9,166 nt of DNA from Candidatus Bathyarchaeota archaeon (GCA_021158305.1 JAGGUU010000116.1:1-9166), one strand, 5' to 3'. Positions 1-6,216 are shown, counted from the stretch's first letter. Program-made: numbers and translations. The notes: a model not told the origin generated them from the letters alone.

Positions 1-59
1 AGACTGCCTCCTTTATTCCAGAAATAACTCCAACCTGAAGTTCCAACATAAAACTCCAC
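1..59 (-). CDS. DUF72 family protein, N-terminal fragment (runs off left edge)
   Basis: Reading leftward from a GTG at 59 gives VEFYVGTSGWSYFWNKGGS and then the window edge. The G-T-S-G-W-x-Y segment near the start is the typical N-terminus of DUF72 (YecE-like) proteins, which have a TIM-barrel-like fold and no firmly established reaction. A GGGTG about 7 nt upstream can serve as ribosome binding site, and an AT-rich TATA-like stretch lies near 91-106. Only about 19 residues are visible, so the assignment rests on this opening motif and the correct start position. It lies downstream of, and on the same strand as, the 190-912 gene, with 130 bp between them. Confidence 0.6.
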   Translation of the reverse strand, partial: MEFYVGTSGWSYFWNKGGS

Positions 60-147
60 ATTTAGCACCCATAATATTCTGTAGCTGAAGTTGATAAATT
101 AAATTCGATTATGATGTCTCTCATCCTTTAGACATGTATCTGAGCTT

Positions 148-171
148 AGAGGCTTTGGTGAATGCGCCTCT
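148..171 (-). terminator. hairpin between the 190-912 gene and the DUF72 gene
   Basis: AGAGGC at 148-153 is complementary to GCCTCT at 166-171, giving a 6-bp stem with a 12-nt loop, about 20 nt past the stop of the 190-912 gene on its own strand. No clear T-tract follows, so terminator function is only a guess. Confidence 0.2.
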
Positions 172-189
172 TCTAATGAATCCCTAAAA

Positions 190-912
190 CTATCTACGAA
201 ACTTCTTTCTATATATCACGTATGTCACTATCATGATTAATGGTATGAAAATGAATGGTGTAACACCGGGAAATTCACTTACGACCGAATGGGCTACGGT
301 GTATCTATCAGTATCGGGCGCTCTATCCCTCATTTTGAAGCGTGGCAACTTCGGAATATACTCATGATCTTTAGGAAGGGTACCATTACCGAAGGGGCTT
401 TCTTTTTGAGCCTTCTTCCCTTTAAGTGTTAATTGATACGTTGTTGCGACGACTCCAACTATTTCCTTAACTCCATCCGGATACTCAATCTTGCTGAGTT
501 CCACCATTAAATGTATCCTTTTATCCTCAACTGTAACATCTATGGGAGCCTTATATCTAATTATAATTGCTCCGTCAATCACTTTTATCTCATATAATCC
601 TGAAAGGCCACCTGCTACTAGGCAATAGTCTGGGAATGCATCGCCTTTACTATCCATCCAGACAATGTAAATATTAGAGATTGATGGCTTAGGGCGTCCT
701 TTGCATTCTAAAATAAACTTGAAATGTGTTCCATTATTAGCAATATAAACTTTTAAGATATCTAGCGAAGCTGGATGCGCATCTCCACTTGGATCCGTTC
801 CTAAAAGTGTTTCTATAAAATCTGCTAGTGAAGGCGACGCACTAATAAACATCAAGAGTAATAGAGAAATAGACAGAATCAACCGATATTTAGAATACAA
901 AATATTTATCAC
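190..912 (-). CDS. secreted single-anchor surface protein with EFPG-TM-basic C-terminus
   Basis: A 240-residue protein with a signal peptide (hydrophobic core about residues 11-26, likely cleavage near S-L-A-D at 28-31) and an exported domain rich in predicted beta strands. An early block G-T-D-P-S-G-D-A-H-P and then S-L-D-I-L-K-V recalls the opening of beta-sandwich modules common in archaeal surface proteins, but I cannot name a family. The end is tripartite: E213-F-P-G216, a hydrophobic helix at 217-234, then RKKFRR. This resembles PEF/PGF-CTERM archaeosortase-type sorting signals and the EFP-type tails frequent in Bathyarchaeia. The GTG start at 912 lies inside the GGTGAT Shine-Dalgarno-like motif. 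A TTG at 900 (residue 5) has ideal 7-nt spacing to that motif and may be the true start. Function unknown; probably on the outer cell surface. Confidence 0.7.
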   Translation of the reverse strand: MINILYSKYRLILSISLLLLMFISASPSLADFIETLLGTDPSGDAHPASLDILKVYIANNGTHFKFILECKGRPKPSISNIYIVWMDSKGDAFPDYCLVAGGLSGLYEIKVIDGAIIIRYKAPIDVTVEDKRIHLMVELSKIEYPDGVKEIVGVVATTYQLTLKGKKAQKESPFGNGTLPKDHEYIPKLPRFKMRDRAPDTDRYTVAHSVVSEFPGVTPFIFIPLIMIVTYVIYRKKFRR

Positions 913-962
913 CCTAAGAACTGATCAATCCCGCTTTCTCTCCCTAGATTTAACTTTTATTC

Positions 963-972
963 TTTTATATTA
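963..972 (-). promoter_or_regulatory. TATA-box candidate for the 190-912 gene
   Basis: On the minus strand this reads TAATATAAAA, preceded by a purine-rich BRE-like stretch. It would start transcription near 941, leaving a 30-40 nt leader that carries the AGGGTGAT ribosome-binding motif just before the gene. No other gene uses this gap (913-1144), in which I otherwise see nothing. Confidence 0.35.
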
Positions 973-1144
973 TCTTTACTCTAACTAAGCTGGCTTGACA
1001 CATTAAAAAATGACTTGTGAATCGATAATCCAAACTTATCATTCATAAATGATGATCTAAAGCCTATCGCAAAGAAAACTCCCATTCTTCATCTTCTGCG
1101 GCATAGTTGTTTTGTCAATATGGATGAGAAAAAGCATAGAGGCT

Positions 1145-1459
1145 TTAAAGTTTTCCCAGTCGACTGAGCAACCATAAGAGAAGAAACACAAGGCTGACAA
1201 TTATTAGTATGGGCGAAGTTGCGAAGATAAATTTGTTTCCTCGGTACACGTAGAGTATGATCCATGGAATCTTCTCCAATTCAGGTAGCTTTTCAAGGAG
1301 CAACGGTGCGATGAAGATAAGTGCTCCAAGAACCATCAGGACGATGCCCAGAAGCTGAATGGAATGAAACACTTCAAGCTTCATAAGACCCTCAAAAATT
1401 ATGCACTTCAAGAATATTAAAACGTTTCCAGCCTTCGCCATCATCTTCTTAAAGACCAC
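1145..1459 (-). CDS. small DUF2905-like membrane protein
   Basis: 104 residues from the GTG at 1459, or 79 from the internal ATG at 1384. The segment from the internal Met has two membrane helices (G-I-V-L-M-V-L-G-A-L-I-F-I-A-P and S-P-I-L-I-I-V-S-L-V-F-L-L-L-W-L) joined by a loop with K-L-P-E-L-E-K-I-P and Y-R-G-N-K-F-I-F. That order (helix, L-P-x-L-x-x-I-P, short strand pair, T/S-S/P-I-L, helix) matches DUF2905, a roughly 70-residue family of unknown function. The extra 25 N-terminal residues are not usual for DUF2905. However, the upstream GTG has the stronger ribosome-binding motif (AGGGGTGA, 3 nt away), while the inner ATG has GAGGG at 4 nt. It is divergent from the tRNA gene. Likely a cytoplasmic-membrane protein of unknown role. 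Confidence 0.6.
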   Translation of the reverse strand: MVFKKMMAKAGNVLIFLKCIIFEGLMKLEVFHSIQLLGIVLMVLGALIFIAPLLLEKLPELEKIPWIILYVYRGNKFIFATSPILIIVSLVFLLLWLLSRLGKL

Positions 1460-1590
1460 AATTCACCCCTTCTCTTACAGGCATCCGCAGAAATTCGAAT
1501 GAGAATCCGGATAAAAAGATAAAATCGCTATTAAAAGAATCGAAACTTAAAATCTAGTTGATAGAGAAATGATGTTGAAGAAGGATAAAA

Positions 1591-1600
1591 TTTTAAATAA
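1591..1600 (+). promoter_or_regulatory. TATA box of the tRNA-Pro gene
   Basis: TTTTAAATAA preceded by the purine-rich GGATAAAA (a BRE-like element). Its centre is about 30 nt upstream of the first tRNA base at 1626, the canonical archaeal spacing. Confidence 0.55.
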
Positions 1601-1625
1601 GTAAGTTTTCACTCTATCTTTTATA

Positions 1626-1751
1626 GCCGCGGTAGCTCAGTCTGGGAGAGCACCCGACTGGGAGACCATGCGTCTCTAAGGGTGAAGCTGAAGACTTGCA
1701 TAGAGGGAAGAAACCGGGTTGTCGGGTGTTCAAATCACCCCCGCGGCACCA
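1626..1751 (+). tRNA. tRNA-Pro (anticodon GGG) with about 49-nt intron, CCA encoded
   Basis: Acceptor strand GCCGCGG (1626-1632) pairs perfectly with CCGCGGC (1741-1747). The D stem is GCTC/GAGC (1635-1638/1648-1651) with G18-G19 present. The T arm is GGGTG-TTCAAAT-CACCC (1724-1740), followed by discriminator A1748 and CCA. The anticodon arm opens CCCGA with loop C-T-GGG-A (anticodon 1660-1662), so Pro. An intron follows position 37 and runs to about 1712; it contains ATGC/GCAT and GTCT/AGAC complementary blocks. The 3' stem strand CCGGG (1714-1718) leaves an A31-C39 mismatch, and I could not draw a perfect bulge-helix-bulge, so exact splice sites are uncertain. Its 3' end serves as the left repeat of the putative integrated element. 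Confidence 0.85.
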
Positions 1752-1753
1752 CA
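1731..1753 (+). repeat. attL-like copy (tRNA-Pro 3' end)
   Basis: The 23 bp from C1731 in the T loop through the encoded CCA and two further bases. It is identical to 5973-5995. Together with the GGGTG block just before it, the match extends to 28 of 30 positions with one 2-nt gap. Confidence 0.65.
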
Positions 1754-1760
1754 ATATTAT

Positions 1761-1780
1761 CCCGCGGCATTTTTCGCGGG
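1761..1780 (+). terminator. hairpin just after tRNA-Pro
   Basis: CCCGCG (1761-1766) pairs with CGCGGG (1775-1780) across an 8-nt loop that contains five Ts; flanking ATTAT/GATTAT can extend the stem imperfectly. It sits 9 nt after the tRNA CCA and inside the element. It could end the tRNA transcript, end the opposing integrase transcript, or be an integrase-related site, because its left arm repeats CCCGCGGCA from the tRNA end. Confidence 0.3.
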
Positions 1781-1782
1781 GA

Positions 1783-1955
1783 TTATTTCCGCTTTCTGAA
1801 GAGCTTTGCACCTTCGATCTCGCAAACATGCTCAAAGCCCGCCTCTATTAGTTTGTAGCCTCATAGATCGTCCTTACAACTTTGCAGGTGTACTCTTCTT
1901 TTTTCTGCTTGAAGATAAGCTGTGAGAAGCGGATCATGTATCGTGATAAACCGGT
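1783..1955 (-). pseudogene. tyrosine-recombinase integrase, C-terminal remnant (frameshifted)
   Basis: On the minus strand, 1783-1851 reads KLIEAGFEHVCEIEGAKLF and then RKRK-stop. One frame away and directly upstream, about 1854-1943, it reads R-Y-M-I-R-F-S-Q-L-I-F-K and then EEYTCKVVRTIYEAT. Joined, these give the typical end of archaeal XerC/D-like integrases: a catalytic-Tyr strand (here R-Y), then E-E-Y-x-x-K-V-x-R-T-x-x-E-A-x-x-L-I-E-A-G-F-E-x-V, then K-x-F-R-K-R-K. A single missing base near 1851-1854 breaks the frame and brings in two stops. Further upstream (1955-2100) I cannot follow the catalytic domain in any frame, so most of the gene appears deleted or eroded. Its position beside the tRNA fits the integrase of the surrounding element. 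Confidence 0.6.
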
Positions 1956-2222
1956 AAAAGAACATAGAGGACGAGAACAAGAACGAAGAAAACTTTCCCA
2001 ACAAAAAATTAGGATTAATAGCCGACCATATAGGAGTTCTCGTTAACTTAAAAAAGGTATTCAAAAATTACCACCAAAGATTAGGCAAAATTGAAATTTA
2101 TTTGTAAAGTATTTAATGGAAAATACAGAAAACAGAAACTTTGTTAAACTCTATGGGGTTTTAATTTATGAAACAATTAGGGGCTAATTATTCATACTTT
2201 AGAAGTCTTTTTAGTCAGCTCT

Positions 2223-2232
2223 AAAAAATATA
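2223..2232 (+). promoter_or_regulatory. TATA box of the 1205-residue surface protein gene
   Basis: AAAAAATATA centred about 29 nt before the ATG at 2257. No ribosome binding site lies at normal distance from the ATG (the nearest AAGGA is some 20 nt upstream and would fall before the transcript start), so a leaderless mRNA is likely. Confidence 0.45.
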
Positions 2233-2256
2233 AGGAATTAGACTTAATTTTAATGC

Positions 2257-5200
2257 ATGATAAAAATAAACGAGCGCTTAAAACTCCTTTTGTTCACGGG
2301 TTTGTTATTCATTTGTCAGATCATGTCTTTTTCTCCAGATAGTACATCGTGGGGCAAAATTGCAACAACATCAAATGAACCTCATGAGATTCGAACGCTC
2401 ATAATCGTTGGTACGTCCTCACTTAAAGATTGGCTAGATTTAGCAGCCTTAGCTTCTTTGCCTCCTGCCTATAGATTGATGAAAGGAACCCCTTTAATGC
2501 TGATTTGTAATGAAAAAACAACAGAACTAAGTTCTAATTCTAAGAAGTTCCTGATGCAATATAAACCGCAAAAGGTAATAATTATCGGCGATGAACTATT
2601 TTATCCAGATATCACATCGATACTTCCTAATGTGCTTATCCGACGAATCGTTGGGAATACATTAGAGGAACTAACGATTAAGATTTCTAAAGAGTTCTAT
2701 TCAAAATCGTCCTCAGCGATACTTATCAGAGAAATGGACTACCAATCAGCGCTTGCAATTTCACCCTATGCCAGCTATACAAATAGCCCACTCTTTTTCT
2801 ATCAAGAGACCGTCTCTGAATCTATATTGGATGAACTACATCGTCTTGGTGTTCGTAGACTCATTCTTCCGAAACCTTCGGAAAAGATTGTAGAAGACTT
2901 AGAAAACTTCACGTTAAATATCATACCCTACTCGGATGAGATTATAAGTAAAACAGTGGATTATTTAGGCAACGTCGAATATGTTACTGTTGCTAATCCT
3001 TTAGATAGGGAAAAAGGAAATAAGCTTTCTTTGGTTGCACCACTATTCACGTTATTTCATAGGGGAATATTATTACCGATAAGTTATAATACTACTGTAA
3101 TTTCGGTCTCAACTGATTCGTATCGTTTAACGACTGAAAGACCTCCAGGCGCGCCTCTTGCTCCCATGCGTTACTGGAAATTTGAAGCATTTGAAGATCA
3201 GTTGCCAAGACAGGAAGGATCAACTAAAATTATGTATCCTGTAAATGGAAAATTTTTTAAATCAGATTTATCCGATCTAAATCCCTTTGACACAGCAGGA
3301 ATATATTTTACCAATTGCTATTTAGGTGCGTCGGTACCAAATAGCGCTAAAATTGACATGATTGCTTTTGATCTAGACAGAAATAAAAAGATTTCAGATA
3401 GTGAAATATTCAGAATTATTAATGGGACATTAACAATTACGACAGCTGTAGGCAATTTTAAATATACAGATATAAGGTTTGAAGAAAAAGTAAGTGGACG
3501 CACGTTAACTTTGTTTTGTAGATGTTCAACGTGGATTGAAGGACAGGTGACGCTTGAAAATGAATCTGTCAATTTTGTTCTCAGTCTATCGTTGACAAAA
3601 CAGATTTGGGAGCCTTTCAAGGGCGCTTACGGTTATGCCTCAGTTAATTATGTGCTTTTAAATCTCGACCGAAATAACGATGGTATTTTTAATGGTTTAT
3701 TGGAGGGACCGTATACTTTAGGAAGTAAAATCAGATATTCTGGGAAAACATATTTGGTGGATTTTTATTTCTCAGGTCTATATAAGCATATGGGAGAATT
3801 ACGGCTAATCTCCCCAAACCCAAGAGATTTTATGATGCTTATTGATTCCAAGATTTATACTCTTCAGAATAAATTTTTATGCCTTGTCGGAAGTGAAAAA
3901 TTCATACCTATGCAATTCTCAGTAGATCCCGGTGTAAAACGGAACTTAATTTGGGGAGACTATAATTATTCAGGCCTTGACACTGGAAGTTTATATCCCG
4001 CTGTCGGGAGAATTGATACTTACGATATAGAGGACGCCTCACTAGTGTATTTACGCACCGCCGTATATCGACAGATAAGGTCCAATGATTCAAATAAAAG
4101 AGCTTTGGTTCTTTGCGATCATATTCCGCCTTACAGCATTGAAGAACTAAGAAAAGCTGGATTTGAAGTGTCTTTGATGAGTCATAGAAATTACTCAATA
4201 GAAAAAGTATGGAAGGACATGCGTAATTCGGACATAGTGCTCATCAATGTTGGTCATGCTTATTGGCCATTTGCGTACGCTGAACCTGACTTTAAAAAGC
4301 CGTCGCTAGTTATACATTGGATGTGTAGATCAGCCTACGAATGGATAGGAGTCAAACGTTTCCTACATGCCGGGGCCGTTTCATTCATTGGAACGACAGA
4401 AATTATGTCTAGTCCTGAAGGGGGAGAAGTAGAACTAATGTATACTCTCCTTAATCAAATGCTAATCGAAAACTCCACAATCGGAGAAGCGCTCAACATG
4501 GCTAAACTATTCATTTCATTACGGATAAAAGAACAAAAAATAGAATCTAAAAGATTACGTCGCCTTAGAACGATTTTGGGAAGCTCCATCTTTGGGGACC
4601 CAGCATTTAGAATGTATTCTTCCCGTAAGGTTAACACTGCTACCATTAGGTATTCCAATGTTCAAGAAGCCTACTCGATGAATTTAACACACAAGGTAGC
4701 TTACATAGATGTATATGCATCATTTCAAAATACATCTTGGTGGGAGACGTATACGGGAAGTTGGTGTGGAACTTCTATAACAAAAAACGTCAGTCATTAT
4801 AGGGTAGAGGGCCTCACAGTATCCCAGTTCGAACATAATGTACTTATAAATCCCCCTTCCAATTTCGGAGTTGCTGAAATACACCTACCAACATACATAT
4901 TTAAATGCCCCATACCTGCACATGCGTCTATAATGTCAGCATTGCTTAGTTTTGAATATCTGACTTTTACGATCAATTATAATCAGTATGTAATGTGGAA
5001 CTCCATTATAGCTGTGTATGACAATAATAAGACGCTTCTTAGGTTTAATAATAAAGGCTCATATAGAATCTATTTTATTTTGCCAAAACAAGCTTATCCT
5101 TTATTTGTGAATTCCTCTCCAATAAAGGGATTCACTTTCACGATTAACGGAACCGAATACTCAGCACCATATGTAGAGAAGTTTACTGAAGGGACATACG

Positions 5201-5874
5201 TCATATCTGTGCCAGATACTGTTACAGTTAATAAGACAATCTATAAGTTTCAGCATTGGGAAGACGGGACGATCCATCCAACACGAACTATAGTTCTTAA
5301 CGAAAGCTTAACGGTAACAGCTTATTACAATAGCATAAAACATTACCTTACTGTTGAATCGCCGTTCGGTAATCCTGTTGGACAAGAATGGTATAATGTT
5401 GATTCAATAGCACATTTTTCAGTTGAAAGTCCAGTGGATTATGGTAACGGCACAAGGCGGGTCTTTGTTTCATGGATCGGCGACATAACCACTTCCAGCA
5501 TTAACGGGAGCGTTATTATGGATGCACCTAAAAAAGTTGTGGCAGTCTGGAAAACGCAATACTATCTTAAAGTCTCATCACAACACGGGAGCCCCAAAGG
5601 CGGTGGATGGTACGATGAAGAAGAAACGGCTACCGTAACCATCGAATCCGAAACAGGGTTAATCCCGAAATATGTCTTTGCTGGCTGGACCGGTGATGTA
5701 ACAAGTTCGTCAACCACAGTCACCGTGAATATGGACAAGCCACATGTCCTCATAGCTAACTGGATTATTGACTGGACGCCAACTTATGTTGTAATAGGGA
5801 GTTTAACCATATCAGTTATTGTTGTGCTATTAGTTAAAAAGATTCGATCAAATCATCCTAATGTTAGATCTTGA
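2257..5874 (+). CDS. large secreted surface protein: CWB2-like + C25 (gingipain)-like + InlB-type repeats
   Basis: 1205 residues. A signal peptide lies at about 1-27. Residues 46-205 alternate short strands and helices like cell-wall-binding repeat 2 modules: K-V-I-I-I-G-D-E at 106-113, then S-P-L-F-F-Y and L-D-E-L-H-R-L-G-V-R-R-L-I-L at 191-204. Residues 370-505 form a beta-rich region with a clean EF-hand-type loop (D372-x-D374-x-N376-x-K-x-S380-x-x-E383) and a partial second one (D471-R-N-N-D-G). Residues 557-787 resemble peptidase C25: G-D-Y-N-Y-S-G-L-D at 567-575, V-G-R-I-D at 583-587, V-G-H667-A, W-M-C690, G-A-V-S-F-I-G-T at 706-713 and F-G-D-P-A-F-R-M-Y at 779-787. H667 and C690 are the likely catalytic pair. 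Residues about 945-1170 hold three divergent Listeria-Bacteroides/InlB-like repeats with F-x-x-W or V-x-W-x-G-D cores. A membrane helix (1174-1194) and a basic tail anchor it. It lies alone inside the putative tRNA-Pro element. Peptidase activity is inferred, not shown. Confidence 0.75.
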   Translation: MIKINERLKLLLFTGLLFICQIMSFSPDSTSWGKIATTSNEPHEIRTLIIVGTSSLKDWLDLAALASLPPAYRLMKGTPLMLICNEKTTELSSNSKKFLMQYKPQKVIIIGDELFYPDITSILPNVLIRRIVGNTLEELTIKISKEFYSKSSSAILIREMDYQSALAISPYASYTNSPLFFYQETVSESILDELHRLGVRRLILPKPSEKIVEDLENFTLNIIPYSDEIISKTVDYLGNVEYVTVANPLDREKGNKLSLVAPLFTLFHRGILLPISYNTTVISVSTDSYRLTTERPPGAPLAPMRYWKFEAFEDQLPRQEGSTKIMYPVNGKFFKSDLSDLNPFDTAGIYFTNCYLGASVPNSAKIDMIAFDLDRNKKISDSEIFRIINGTLTITTAVGNFKYTDIRFEEKVSGRTLTLFCRCSTWIEGQVTLENESVNFVLSLSLTKQIWEPFKGAYGYASVNYVLLNLDRNNDGIFNGLLEGPYTLGSKIRYSGKTYLVDFYFSGLYKHMGELRLISPNPRDFMMLIDSKIYTLQNKFLCLVGSEKFIPMQFSVDPGVKRNLIWGDYNYSGLDTGSLYPAVGRIDTYDIEDASLVYLRTAVYRQIRSNDSNKRALVLCDHIPPYSIEELRKAGFEVSLMSHRNYSIEKVWKDMRNSDIVLINVGHAYWPFAYAEPDFKKPSLVIHWMCRSAYEWIGVKRFLHAGAVSFIGTTEIMSSPEGGEVELMYTLLNQMLIENSTIGEALNMAKLFISLRIKEQKIESKRLRRLRTILGSSIFGDPAFRMYSSRKVNTATIRYSNVQEAYSMNLTHKVAYIDVYASFQNTSWWETYTGSWCGTSITKNVSHYRVEGLTVSQFEHNVLINPPSNFGVAEIHLPTYIFKCPIPAHASIMSALLSFEYLTFTINYNQYVMWNSIIAVYDNNKTLLRFNNKGSYRIYFILPKQAYPLFVNSSPIKGFTFTINGTEYSAPYVEKFTEGTYVISVPDTVTVNKTIYKFQHWEDGTIHPTRTIVLNESLTVTAYYNSIKHYLTVESPFGNPVGQEWYNVDSIAHFSVESPVDYGNGTRRVFVSWIGDITTSSINGSVIMDAPKKVVAVWKTQYYLKVSSQHGSPKGGGWYDEEETATVTIESETGLIPKYVFAGWTGDVTSSSTTVTVNMDKPHVLIANWIIDWTPTYVVIGSLTISVIVVLLVKKIRSNHPNVRS

Positions 5875-5946
5875 AAAGTGAATTTACAAAAATTACATAA
5901 GAGAAAAAAGGCATTTACTTTAGGAGTCAAAATAAGGGGGACTGCG

Positions 5947-5958
5947 GGAGATATCTCC
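5947..5958. repeat. 12-bp perfect palindrome beside the right tRNA-end copy
   Basis: GGAGATATCTCC is its own reverse complement and lies 9 bp left of the GGGTG that begins the tRNA-end copy. The preceding GACTG plus GGGAGA also echoes the tRNA anticodon loop region (GACTGGGAGA at 1656-1665), so this may be worn-down tRNA sequence rather than a designed site. Confidence 0.3.
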
Positions 5959-5967
5959 ATTTTGTTT

Positions 5968-5995
5968 GGGTGCAAATCACCCCCGCGGCACCACA
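5968..5995 (+). repeat. attR-like copy: degenerate tRNA-Pro 3' end
   Basis: The copy carries the T-stem halves GGGTG and CACCC, the acceptor strand CCGCGGC, and A-CCA-CA. 5973-5995 is identical to 1731-1753. Two Ts of the T loop are missing, so it could not fold as a working tRNA 3' half. There is no acceptor or D arm to its left, so this is a fragment, as expected at the distal end of an element that used the tRNA 3' end for integration. Confidence 0.6.
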
Positions 5996-6015
5996 TACTC
6001 TGAAGCATGTGATTT

Positions 6016-6141
6016 TTGGATAAATTATTAGAACGATTAGACATTCGAGGGTTATTTGGAAATTTGTTTAAGAATATAGTGATGTCAAAAGATGAGGAAG
6101 CCAGATCTTATCCAGTTCATCTAATACCGGTCGTTCCTTAA
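6016..6141 (+). CDS. possible 41-codon ORF just outside attR
   Basis: Open from a TTG at 6016 to TAA at 6139: L-D-K-L-L-E-R-L-D-I-R-G-L-F-G, then later M-S-K-D-E-E-A-R and a hydrophobic end L-I-P-V-V-P. Composition is protein-like (an acidic/basic amphipathic start), but there is no convincing ribosome binding site at the TTG and no family I recognise. An internal GTG-ATG pair lies near 6079-6084. It is directly followed by a hairpin. It could be the remnant of a chromosomal gene interrupted by the insertion, or chance. Confidence 0.22.
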   Translation: MDKLLERLDIRGLFGNLFKNIVMSKDEEARSYPVHLIPVVP

Positions 6142-6142
6142 A

Positions 6143-6161
6143 AAGAGAAAGCGCTTCTCTT
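6143..6161 (+). terminator. 7-bp hairpin after the 6016-6141 ORF
   Basis: AAGAGAA pairs with TTCTCTT around a 5-nt loop AGCGC, starting within 2 nt of the TAA at 6139. A T-rich stretch follows at 6169-6174. Terminator role is plausible only if the small upstream ORF is transcribed. Confidence 0.3.
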
Positions 6162-6169
6162 ATGGATAG

Positions 6170-6179
6170 TTTTTAAATC
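6170..6179 (+). promoter_or_regulatory. TATA-box candidate for the 14-codon ORF
   Basis: TTTTTAAATC, about 26 nt upstream of the AGGAGG at 6201 and 47 nt upstream of the ATG at 6217. Confidence 0.35.
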
Positions 6180-6216
6180 TTACGAGCACACTCCTATACT
6201 AGGAGGAAAGAATTTA

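Larger units (their letters stand above)
1731..5995 (+). mobile_element. putative remnant integrative element / island in tRNA-Pro
   Basis: Bounded by two identical 23-bp copies of the tRNA 3' end (1731-1753 and 5973-5995), giving a unit of 4242 bp. The tRNA stays intact at the left. Just inside the left end, on the minus strand and ending 30 bp from the repeat, lies the frameshifted tail of an integrase gene. The only intact gene inside is the 1205-residue surface protein, which appears richer in A/T than the dehydrogenase gene to its right. This arrangement is what archaeal tyrosine-recombinase elements leave after insertion into a tRNA 3' end. No replication gene is seen, so the element is either very small or has lost most of its content. 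An alternative is segmental duplication of the tRNA end by other recombination. Confidence 0.6.

Noticed and set aside
1784..1798. 15-bp repeat TATTTCCGCTTTCTG, also at 7627-7641
   Set aside because: At 1784 it encodes the R-K-R-K-stop end of the integrase remnant. At 7627 one minus-strand frame also reads R-K-R-K-stop, but nothing upstream looks like an integrase; codon coincidence is enough.
1614..1835. 73-codon minus-strand open frame across the tRNA
   Set aside because: Antisense to the tRNA-Pro gene; it is open only because of the GC-rich tRNA sequence.
3318..4658. Several minus-strand frames of 67-100 codons inside the 1205-residue gene
   Set aside because: Shadows of the real plus-strand gene; no motifs or expression signals.
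5938..5995. 3' half of a split tRNA joining in trans
   Set aside because: The T loop lacks two bases and there is no proper anticodon-stem strand, so a worn att copy is more likely than a functional half.
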